From Bacteroidota bacterium (GTDB lineage: Bacteria > Bacteroidota > Bacteroidia > Chitinophagales > Chitinophagaceae), in the NCBI GenBank assembly GCA_026391195.1, contig JAPLEI010000038.1, positions 1 to 43,908 of the forward strand: a stretch of 43,908 bases of DNA, written 5' to 3'. Both the position numbers and the translations under genes were made by a program. Below are positions 1 to 7,779 of this stretch, one piece after another (within the stretch, counting starts at the first letter, position 1; each line of letters begins with the position of its first letter). The notes under the pieces were generated by a model. It saw only the letters and a program-made list of their open reading frames with translations. It was not told where the DNA came from and did no database searches.

Positions 1-1
1 C

Positions 2-2056
2 GGTTATTTGTTGAAACCCAAAAACCCGAGTCCCCCAAAACCATCAAGCACTAACGAGGCTGCCAAAAAATTATTGGATCAGGTGCTGATTGAAAACTTT
101 TCGTTTCACTTAGAAGATGTGCCAGGCGATAAGTTATACGATATTACAGTCGAAAAGCTTGAAGCTTCGGTTAAAAAATCGGGAGAAGTTTTTACCGTAG
201 AAGTAGATAAAAAATTACAAATCGGTGGAATTGACTTTAAGAAAAAGAATGGAAGTTTTGTGGGCAAACAAACAATGGAAGGAAAATACTCTTTAGAGTT
301 TGATGCCGTTCAGAAAAAACTTTCTTTTACTGATATGAATTTAAAAATTGGCAAACAGCCTTTTTTGTTTACCGGAACGTTTTTGTTGGGCAAAGAGAAT
401 AGCTTTCAACTTCATATCACCAGTCAACAAATATTGGTAGATTTTGCCCGCTCCTTGTTAACACCGAAAATCGCCAAGTCTATCGGAATAGTTTCTGTTA
501 AACAACCACTTGACGTAGATGCTACCATTGGTGGAAGTTTGGCCGGGGGAGATCCGCGTGTGCAGGTAAAATTCACCACACAAAATAATCAGATAGACAG
601 CAAATTTATAAATATGACGCAGTGTTCATTTACTGGTGAGTACTTGAACGAAGTGGTTCCCGGAAACGGCTATACCGACGAGAATTCACATATCTATGTA
701 AAAGAAATGTCCGGAATTTGGGAAGGGATGAAGCTTAACATAAAAGAGTTGAATGTGATGAACCTTTCGCATCCCTCTATCGCGGTTCAGGCCAGCTCGA
801 ATTTTCCACTGAACGAACTGAATTCAGCGATGCAATCAGAAACCATGAAATTCACGGATGGCCAGGGGGAGTTTTCCCTGAACTACTCCGGAAGAACCGA
901 TAGCATCAGCTCGAAGAATAGCGCCCTCACAGGCTTTCTGCGATTTAAAAATGGATCGCTTTTATTAACTGGACCGCAAGCAACCGTTCAAAAGTGTACA
1001 GGTGCTTTTTCATTTAACAACGCCAATCTGGTTGTAGACAGCCTTAATGGGGAATTAGCCGGAAATGCAGTATATATGAAAGGCCGTGCAAACAATGTGT
1101 TATCTGTATTAAGCGACGACCATGTTCCGGTATCACTTGACTGGAACATATATGCACCCGTAATCAACCTCAACAGTATCCGATCGGTTTTAATGAGAAA
1201 AGTTGCCGCAAAATCAACCAAAAGCAAAAAGAAAACTGGGATTAGTAAAACAGTAGAAAATATTGATCGCCTTTTGTCTTCCGGAGCGGTAACCGCTTAT
1301 CTAAAGGCCGATCGGCTAAAAATTGAAAAAATGGATGCCAGAAACTTTACCGCCAGCATTCAACTCGAAGGAAATACTTGGGCAGTAAAAAACGCATCCT
1401 TACAACACGCTGATGGAAGTGTGGCGGTATCCGCATACATTAAAGAGCTTAGTACTAACCGGCTTAGTTTTAGCAGCGAGATTGATCTTAAGAATGTAGA
1501 TGCAAAAAAAACCTTTTACGCCTTTGAAAATTTTGGAATAAAGAGCATCAGCCACGAAAACATCCGAGGAAAGCTGAATCTAAAAGCAAACTACTCGCTT
1601 TTGCTAAACGGAAAGGGCGACCCTAACATGAACACCATTGCAGGAAATGCCAGCTTTTCTCTAAAGAACGGTGCACTGTTAAACTTTCCACCATTGATGG
1701 AAGTACAAAAAACTGCGTTTAAAAATCGGGACTTCTCAAATGTGCAATTTGGAGAAATAAGTAATAAGCTAGTTTTTGAAAATGCAGGCGTTACCATCAA
1801 AAGAATGGCCATTAACTCTTCGGTGCTTACATTATTCTTAGAAGGGGTTTATGGATTAAATAACAATACCGATATTAGTATTCAGGTTCCGCTCAAAAAC
1901 CTGAAGAAAAAAGAAGACGAAGTCCGCCCAGAGTTTATTTCCGGCGACGCAAAAGGCGGGATGAGTGTTTTTCTGCGCGCGGCTGCTGATAAAGATGGTA
2001 AAATAAAAATCAAATACGACCCACTAAAAAGACTTAAAGGCAATAAAAGCAAATAA
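2..2056 (+). CDS. AsmA-like envelope protein, 5' end missing
   Basis: The reading frame is already open at the left edge, so the true start lies outside the window; about 684 residues are visible. The protein consists of long runs of alternating beta-strand sequence with repeated statements of the type FSLNYSGR, FRFKNGSLLL and FSFNNANLVVDSLNGEL. It ends with a segment around the last 150 residues (TAFKNRDFSNVQFGEISNKL to FLEGVYGLNNNTDISIQVPL) that looks like the AsmA-like C-terminal module. Family members are inner-membrane-anchored, periplasm-spanning proteins linked to outer-membrane lipid or protein homeostasis; the anchor helix would be in the missing N-terminus. A hydrolase lipoprotein gene follows after 6 bp, so the two are probably co-transcribed. 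Function is inferred from fold only. Confidence 0.75.
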   Translation, partial: GYLLKPKNPSPPKPSSTNEAAKKLLDQVLIENFSFHLEDVPGDKLYDITVEKLEASVKKSGEVFTVEVDKKLQIGGIDFKKKNGSFVGKQTMEGKYSLEFDAVQKKLSFTDMNLKIGKQPFLFTGTFLLGKENSFQLHITSQQILVDFARSLLTPKIAKSIGIVSVKQPLDVDATIGGSLAGGDPRVQVKFTTQNNQIDSKFINMTQCSFTGEYLNEVVPGNGYTDENSHIYVKEMSGIWEGMKLNIKELNVMNLSHPSIAVQASSNFPLNELNSAMQSETMKFTDGQGEFSLNYSGRTDSISSKNSALTGFLRFKNGSLLLTGPQATVQKCTGAFSFNNANLVVDSLNGELAGNAVYMKGRANNVLSVLSDDHVPVSLDWNIYAPVINLNSIRSVLMRKVAAKSTKSKKKTGISKTVENIDRLLSSGAVTAYLKADRLKIEKMDARNFTASIQLEGNTWAVKNASLQHADGSVAVSAYIKELSTNRLSFSSEIDLKNVDAKKTFYAFENFGIKSISHENIRGKLNLKANYSLLLNGKGDPNMNTIAGNASFSLKNGALLNFPPLMEVQKTAFKNRDFSNVQFGEISNKLVFENAGVTIKRMAINSSVLTLFLEGVYGLNNNTDISIQVPLKNLKKKEDEVRPEFISGDAKGGMSVFLRAAADKDGKIKIKYDPLKRLKGNKSK

Positions 2057-2062
2057 ACACAA

Positions 2063-3088
2063 ATGAAAAAACTATTCATCGCTTGTTGCATGCTCTTGCT
2101 AGTTTTGGCATGCCAAACACCAAGCACATCAACCGTGCCAACCTTGGCAGATTACCACGCAATTACCGATAGTGGTGTACAGTCCGGAGGCGTAAAAATG
2201 ATACCAATAAAAACTCCGGTTGGCACTTTTAACGTGTGGACAAAAAAATTCGGCAACAACCCAAAGATAAAAGTCTTACTGCTTCACGGCGGCCCCGGTG
2301 GCACACACGAGGCTTTTGAAAGCTTTGAGAGTTTTTTTCCTCAAGAGGGAATTGAATTTTATGAATATGATCAGTTGGGCTCGATGCTCAGCGACCACCC
2401 CACCGACAGCTCGCTTTGGACCACGGAACGTTTTGTAGAAGAAGTAGAGCAGGTTCGCATTGCGCTGGGGCTGGATAAAAATAATTTTTATGTGTTGGGG
2501 CACAGCTGGGGCGGTATTCTTGCGATGGAATATGCCCTGAAATATCAGGCAAATATTAAGGGGCTTATTATAAGTAATATGGTGAGCAGCATCCCGCAGT
2601 ATGTACAATATGCCAATAATGTGCTGGCCAAACAAATGGATCCGAAAATAGTAGATACCATCCGATTAATGGAATCGAAAAAGCAATATACCAACCCGCG
2701 GTATATGGAAATCTTGCAGCCGAACTATTATGAAAAACATCTCTGTAGGGCAATTCCCTGGCCGGAGCCGGTAGTTCGTGCGTTTAGTCATATTAATCAG
2801 GAAATCTATGTGATGATGCAAGGCCCCTCTGAATTTGGTGCCAGCGGCCGGCTGCTGAATTGGGACAGAAGCAAAGACCTGCCGAAAATTGAGGTGCCTA
2901 CGCTTACAATAGGCGGAGAGCACGACACAATGGATCCGGAACACATGAAATGGATGTCTACACAGGTGAAAAAGGGCCGATATTTATATTGCCCCAATGG
3001 AAGCCACTGCTCTATGTGGGACGACCAGCCGCATTATTTTCCTGGAGTTATTACTTTTATTAAAGATGTGAATGCCGGAAAGTTCTAA
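2063..3088 (+). CDS. Lipoprotein alpha/beta hydrolase, proline iminopeptidase (S33) type
   Basis: This 341-residue protein starts with a lipoprotein signal peptide whose lipobox LVLAC puts the lipidated cysteine at residue 17. It therefore probably acts at the cell envelope rather than in the cytoplasm, where classical proline iminopeptidases reside. The oxyanion-hole motif HGGPGG lies at 75-80. The nucleophile elbow GHSWGG lies at 146-151 with Ser148, and Asp288 (GEHDTMD) and His315 (NGSHC) complete a triad. HGGPGG together with GxSWGG is typical of the S33 proline iminopeptidase family, which removes N-terminal proline from peptides. The cap region is divergent, so another small amide or ester substrate is possible. 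It begins 6 bp after the AsmA-like gene. Confidence 0.85.
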   Translation: MKKLFIACCMLLLVLACQTPSTSTVPTLADYHAITDSGVQSGGVKMIPIKTPVGTFNVWTKKFGNNPKIKVLLLHGGPGGTHEAFESFESFFPQEGIEFYEYDQLGSMLSDHPTDSSLWTTERFVEEVEQVRIALGLDKNNFYVLGHSWGGILAMEYALKYQANIKGLIISNMVSSIPQYVQYANNVLAKQMDPKIVDTIRLMESKKQYTNPRYMEILQPNYYEKHLCRAIPWPEPVVRAFSHINQEIYVMMQGPSEFGASGRLLNWDRSKDLPKIEVPTLTIGGEHDTMDPEHMKWMSTQVKKGRYLYCPNGSHCSMWDDQPHYFPGVITFIKDVNAGKF

Positions 3089-3095
3089 AACGGCG

Positions 3096-3156
3096 TTTAC
3101 CGAAAAAAAACTTTGTTCACCGAAAAAAGGATGAATGGTTTTTCCTATGCGGTGAA
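3096..3156 (+). repeat. Three copies of a TTYACCG motif upstream of the amidohydrolase operon
   Basis: In the 104-bp gap before the first amidohydrolase gene, TTTACCGAAAAAA (from 3096) and TTCACCGAAAAAA (from 3116) are direct repeats spaced exactly 20 bp, about two helical turns. CGGTGAA at 3150-3156 is an inverted third copy of the core. The spacing and position suit an operator for a dimeric regulator. A weak hairpin formed by CACCG/CGGTG could alternatively help end the upstream transcript. Confidence 0.35.
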
Positions 3157-3192
3157 TTAGCTAGCTTTATTCTTATTCAAAAAACGCGCACT

Positions 3193-6100
3193 ATGATAAA
3201 AAAAACAGCGCTCTTGTTGTCGGCACTCTTAATTGGCCGGCAGATACAGGCGCAAGAAACCTTTCCGGTAAACGGAGTGGCCGATAAGCGGGACGGGTGT
3301 TATGCCTTTACCAATGCCACCATTGTTAAAGAATCTTCCACCACACTAACCAATGCTACCCTCGTGATTCGCGAAGGAAAAATCGTTGCCATTGGAACCG
3401 CAGGCGTTGTAATACCAAAAGACGCGGTGGTGATTGATTGTAAAGACAAGTTTATTTATCCTTCTTTTATTGACCTCTATACCGATTATGGTATTGCCTC
3501 CGCCCAACAGGCGGGTGGACCAAGAGCTGGTTTTAACTTTAATGCCCCGGCACAAATTACTTCTAATACCAAGGGGGCTTATGGATGGAATCAGGCCGTT
3601 CGACCGGAAACAGATGCGGTGCGTCAGTTTGCCGTAGATGATGCCAAGGCAAAAATCTGGAGAGACCTGGGTTTTGGAGCCGTATTAACGCATAGTAAAG
3701 ACGGAATTGCCCGCGGCTCTGGTGCAGCAGTTACGTTAGCCAATGAAAACGAAAACTCGGTAGTGCTAAAAGAGAAGGCTTCGGCTCACTACTCGTTTAA
3801 TAAAGGCACTTCTGCACAAAGCTACCCAAGTAGCTTAATGGGTAGCATCGCACTGATTCGCCAATCATATTTAGATGCCCAATGGTATAAAAACAATTCC
3901 GGTAAAGAGGGGCTTAATCTGTCACTTAAATCTTGGAACGACCTACAATCTCTTCCGCAAATTTTTGAATCAGACGACAAATGGAATGATTTGCGCGCTG
4001 CAAAAATTGGCAAAGAGTTTGGGGTACAATATATCATCAAGGGGGGCGGCAACGAATATCAGCGGATAGCAGATATTGCAGCAACTCAGTCTTCTTTTAT
4101 CGTGGGCCTAAATTTTCCCGCCGCGATGGATGTTGAAGACCCTTCCGATGCAAGAGCCGTGTCGTTGGGTGATATGAAACACTGGGAGCTGGCACCGGGC
4201 AATCCAGGAGCCATGGAAAAAGCAGGCATCAATTTTTGCTTAACCGTTGCAGACTTAAAAGATCCCAAAACATTTTATACCAATTTGCGCAAGGCAATAG
4301 AAATGGGACTTTCGGAAAACAAAGCATTGGATGCGCTTACCAAAACACCTGCCAATTTAATTGGTGTGTATGATAAAGTGGGTAGTTTAGAAGTGGGCAA
4401 ACTTGCAAATTTCATCATTACTAGCGGACCCGTATTTGCAGAAAAAACCAGCTTCTTACAAAACTGGGTGCAGGGTAATAAATATGGCATTAAAGACGAC
4501 AATTGGAATGATGTAAAAGGCATGTATACCCTCGCCATTACCGGCGCAGGCGGAACCGCCAATTATACGCTCGATGTGAAAAGTGCAGCTGCGGCAAATG
4601 TAATCGGCAAAGATACCCTTACGGGAAAGTTTAGTCACGACGGCAAAATGGTGAAACTGAGTTTCGCCACGCAACCGGCTCGCAGACCCGGAGGTGGCGC
4701 AAACATGGGTGGCGGTATGGGCGGAGGTAATATGGGTGGCGGTATGGTTCGCAATCCCGCACAATATCGTTTGAGCGGCGTTGCCAACGGCAATACCTGG
4801 AACGGAACCGGGGAGGATACGGCCGGAAATAAAGTTACCTGGACGGCCAACTGGAGCAGCTCGGCGGCGGTTACAGCCGATTCGGCAAGAAAAAGGCCGG
4901 CTGTTACAGCAAGAGTTGGGCAAGTAGCCTATCCCTTTAATGGATATGGATGGGAAACCTCGCCCAAACAAGAAAACATGTTAATTAAAAACGCAACGGT
5001 ATGGACGAATGAAAAAGAGGGAAAACTTGAAGGCGCCGATGTGTTAATCAGAAATGGTAAGATTGTAAAAGTTGGCAAAAACCTGAGCGAAGAAGGCGCA
5101 AGAGTAATTGACGGAACCGGCAAACACGTAACGGCTGGAATCATCGACGAGCACTCGCACATTGCTGCGGCCTCTATAAACGAAGGCGGACAATCTGTTA
5201 CTTCCGAAGTGCGCATTGCAGACAACCTCAACCCGGAAGACATTAATATATATCGCCAGTTAAGCGGAGGAGTTACAACCTCACATATATTACACGGCTC
5301 GGCTAATACAATTGGTGGACAGACCCAGTTAATTAAATTACGTTGGGGAGCCAATGCAGAAGATCTTATGTTTAAGGGATGGGATCCTTTTATCAAGTTT
5401 GCGTTAGGAGAAAACGTAAAGAGAACAACCTCGCAGAACAATAATCGCTTTCCAGATTCTCGCATGGGTGTTGAACAAATATTAACCGATGCTTTTGCGC
5501 GGGCAAGCGATTATGATAAAGCAATGAAGGCCAATCCAACTTCTACCCGCAGAGATTTAGAGCTAGATGCACTGGCAGAAATTTTGAATAAAAAGCGCTT
5601 CATCACCTGTCACTCCTATGTACAAAGCGAAATTACCGCTGCGCTGCGTGCTGGGGAGAAATATGGCGTAACATTTAATACGTTCACGCATATTATGGAA
5701 GGCTATAAAGTGGCAGACAAAATGAAAGCACATGGGTCTTCCGCTTCTACGTTTTCTGATTGGTGGTATTACAAAGTAGAAGTAACAGATGCGAATGCTT
5801 ATAATGCTGCTATCATGCACAAGGTTGGATTAAACGTATGCATCAATTCCGACGATGCAGAAATGGCGAGACGGCTGAATCAAGAAGCCGGTAAAACCAT
5901 CCGTTATGGCGGTGTTTCCGAAGAAGACGCGTTGAAGATGGTAACGCTTAATCCCGCAAAGGCCCTACACGTCGACAATCGGGTGGGAAGCTTGAAAGCA
6001 GGTAAAGATGCCGACTTGGTAATCTGGAGCGACAATCCGCTGAGCGTGTATGCGAAAGCAGAAAAAACCATCGTGGATGGCGTGGTTTATTTTGATCGCG

Positions 6101-6297
6101 AAAAGGACCTGGAACAGCGGAAAAAAATTAACGCAGAAAGATTCCGGTTAACACAGAAAATGATTGGTGAAAAAAGAGCCGGAGGTATTACTCGTCCAGC
6201 AGAACCCAGTTGGCAAATTCTGATGGGATGTGGAGACCACGAACACAAAGATGGTATCTATACAATAGACGCTGAAGACCAACAATCATTACGCTAA
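3193..6297 (+). CDS. Secreted tandem amidohydrolase: degenerate N-terminal barrel fused to intact C-terminal barrel
   Basis: This 1034-residue protein begins with a signal peptide (cleavage near QIQAQ, residue 21). It contains two imidazolonepropionase-like amidohydrolase domains. The C-terminal one (about 590-1000) keeps the whole metal site: HxH at His654/His656 in DEHSHI, His807 (TCHSY), His833 (FTHIM) and Asp887 (NSDDAEM). The N-terminal one (about 30-430) has Tyr96 and Asp98 where HxH should be (FIDLYTD) and lacks the later histidines, so it is probably non-catalytic. A Gly/Met-rich linker at about 497-517 joins them. A second, single-domain amidohydrolase follows after only about 40 bp, suggesting an operon and perhaps a complex. 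Family members hydrolyse C-N bonds in cyclic amides or dipeptides; the substrate is unknown. Confidence 0.85.
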   Translation: MIKKTALLLSALLIGRQIQAQETFPVNGVADKRDGCYAFTNATIVKESSTTLTNATLVIREGKIVAIGTAGVVIPKDAVVIDCKDKFIYPSFIDLYTDYGIASAQQAGGPRAGFNFNAPAQITSNTKGAYGWNQAVRPETDAVRQFAVDDAKAKIWRDLGFGAVLTHSKDGIARGSGAAVTLANENENSVVLKEKASAHYSFNKGTSAQSYPSSLMGSIALIRQSYLDAQWYKNNSGKEGLNLSLKSWNDLQSLPQIFESDDKWNDLRAAKIGKEFGVQYIIKGGGNEYQRIADIAATQSSFIVGLNFPAAMDVEDPSDARAVSLGDMKHWELAPGNPGAMEKAGINFCLTVADLKDPKTFYTNLRKAIEMGLSENKALDALTKTPANLIGVYDKVGSLEVGKLANFIITSGPVFAEKTSFLQNWVQGNKYGIKDDNWNDVKGMYTLAITGAGGTANYTLDVKSAAAANVIGKDTLTGKFSHDGKMVKLSFATQPARRPGGGANMGGGMGGGNMGGGMVRNPAQYRLSGVANGNTWNGTGEDTAGNKVTWTANWSSSAAVTADSARKRPAVTARVGQVAYPFNGYGWETSPKQENMLIKNATVWTNEKEGKLEGADVLIRNGKIVKVGKNLSEEGARVIDGTGKHVTAGIIDEHSHIAAASINEGGQSVTSEVRIADNLNPEDINIYRQLSGGVTTSHILHGSANTIGGQTQLIKLRWGANAEDLMFKGWDPFIKFALGENVKRTTSQNNNRFPDSRMGVEQILTDAFARASDYDKAMKANPTSTRRDLELDALAEILNKKRFITCHSYVQSEITAALRAGEKYGVTFNTFTHIMEGYKVADKMKAHGSSASTFSDWWYYKVEVTDANAYNAAIMHKVGLNVCINSDDAEMARRLNQEAGKTIRYGGVSEEDALKMVTLNPAKALHVDNRVGSLKAGKDADLVIWSDNPLSVYAKAEKTIVDGVVYFDREKDLEQRKKINAERFRLTQKMIGEKRAGGITRPAEPSWQILMGCGDHEHKDGIYTIDAEDQQSLR

Positions 6298-6336
6298 TTC
6301 GCCGGCAACGGTGTTATGTACTATAAAAAAGAACTT

Positions 6337-7659
6337 ATGAAAAAAACACTCTGGAGTTGTTTGCTTTCTGTCGCACTGCTATCTGCGGGGGCACAAGAGG
6401 TAATCTATCCCGCAAAAGAATTTAAAGGAAAAACCTTTATCACAAACGGAACCATTCATGTAGGCAACGGAACGGTTATAGAAAACGGTACCATAGTAAT
6501 CAGCAATGGCAAAATCACTTCGGTGGGTGCCAGCGCCGGTTCTCCGGGCAGCGATGCGCGGGTGATTGATGCGAAAGGGAAGCATGTTTATCCCGGACTG
6601 ATTTTAGCGAATACCGATATTGGCTTAAAAGAAATTGCTAACGGCGTGCGTGGCAGCAACGACCATACCGAGCTGGGCGAGTTCAACAGCAATATCCGCG
6701 CGATTACCGCATACAATACTGATTCGCGCGTGATGGCAGTTTTGCGCAGCAATGGAATTTTGCTGGCAAACGTGGCCCCGCAAGGAGGTAGCGTGAGTGG
6801 CAGCTCTACCATTGTACAGCTAGATGCCTGGAACTGGGAAGATGCTGCGTATCAAATGGATGCAGGAATGCACATAACATTACCCAGCTTTATCAGCAGA
6901 GGCGGAGGCAGACGCTTTGGTGGATTTCCGGGCATGGGCCCAGGAGCCGGCGGAGCAGATGCAGGAAAGTCGGCTTTGGAAAAAGTAGAGGAAATCAAAT
7001 CATTCTTCCGTCAGGCAAAAGCCTATATGCAAGAGCCCGTTCACAGCAACGTTAACCTAAAGCTGGAAGCCATGCGCCCGCTAATGGAGAAAAAACAAAA
7101 ACTGTTTGTGCACGGCGACCAGATTAAACAAATGCTGATTGCCATCGACTTTGCCAAAGAATTTGGCGTGGATGTGGTAATCGTAGGCGGCAGCGAAAGC
7201 TTTCAAATAGCCGACCTGCTAAAAGCCAATAATATATCGGTGATTTTAGATCAGTGTCTGAACCTGCCTGCAACGGAAGACGACGATATCGACCAGCCCT
7301 TTAAAACACCCGCTGCCTTACAAAAAGCAGGTGTATTGTATTGCATCAGCGACGATGATGACAATACGCGCTACAGGAACCTGTCGTACAACGCAGGTAT
7401 CGCCGCCACGTTCGGCCTTACCAAAGAAGAGGCGCTGAGTGCAATTACCCTGAACGCTGCTAAAATATTAGGCGTTGAAGGAAAAACGGGCAGCATTGAA
7501 GTGGGTAAAGATGCGAACATTGTGGTGAGTGAAGGAGATTTGTTAGACATGAAAAGCAGCACAGTAACCGATGCGCTGATACAGGGTAGACAGATTAATC
7601 TGGATAACAAACAAAAACAGCTTTACGAAAGATACAAGTATAAATACTCATTGAAGTAA
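6337..7659 (+). CDS. Secreted amidohydrolase-family protein lacking the HxH metal site
   Basis: The start is taken at 6337 (MKKTLWS), which begins a clean signal peptide ending near SAGAQ; an in-frame ATG at 6316 would add seven charged residues. The 440-residue product has the amidohydrolase composite-domain signature (GTVIENGTIVISNGKITSVG) and the C-terminal KTGSIEVGKDANIVV segment. At the first metal site it reads GLILANTD instead of GLIDxHxH, leaving Asn92 and Asp94. An aspartate-rich loop SDDDDN stands near the usual last ligand. A Gly-rich insertion lies near residues 188-208. It resembles the degenerate N-terminal half of the preceding protein more than the intact C-terminal half. It may be a partner or scaffold subunit, or bind metal in an altered way. 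Confidence 0.8.
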   Translation: MKKTLWSCLLSVALLSAGAQEVIYPAKEFKGKTFITNGTIHVGNGTVIENGTIVISNGKITSVGASAGSPGSDARVIDAKGKHVYPGLILANTDIGLKEIANGVRGSNDHTELGEFNSNIRAITAYNTDSRVMAVLRSNGILLANVAPQGGSVSGSSTIVQLDAWNWEDAAYQMDAGMHITLPSFISRGGGRRFGGFPGMGPGAGGADAGKSALEKVEEIKSFFRQAKAYMQEPVHSNVNLKLEAMRPLMEKKQKLFVHGDQIKQMLIAIDFAKEFGVDVVIVGGSESFQIADLLKANNISVILDQCLNLPATEDDDIDQPFKTPAALQKAGVLYCISDDDDNTRYRNLSYNAGIAATFGLTKEEALSAITLNAAKILGVEGKTGSIEVGKDANIVVSEGDLLDMKSSTVTDALIQGRQINLDNKQKQLYERYKYKYSLK

Positions 7660-7690
7660 GCGATTCCCCCTAAACTACAAGGAGTTTAAC

Positions 7691-7720
7691 AAGAAGCCGC
7701 GCCTAACCGTGCGGCTTCTT
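7691..7720 (+). terminator. Hairpin terminator after the amidohydrolase operon
   Basis: AAGAAGCCGC and GCGGCTTCTT form a perfect 10-bp stem around a 10-nt loop. The 3' arm ends in TTCTT, but there is no long T-run after it, so efficiency is uncertain. Confidence 0.6.
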
Positions 7721-7779
7721 AGTATATACCGGCGGAAGAATCAGTAGCGTAATACCATCCTTTTATTACCTTTATCCCC

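Noticed and set aside
4929..5465. A 178-codon open frame on the minus strand
   Set aside because: It lies wholly inside the intact C-terminal amidohydrolase domain, has no recognisable protein features and reads as the antisense of conserved motifs.
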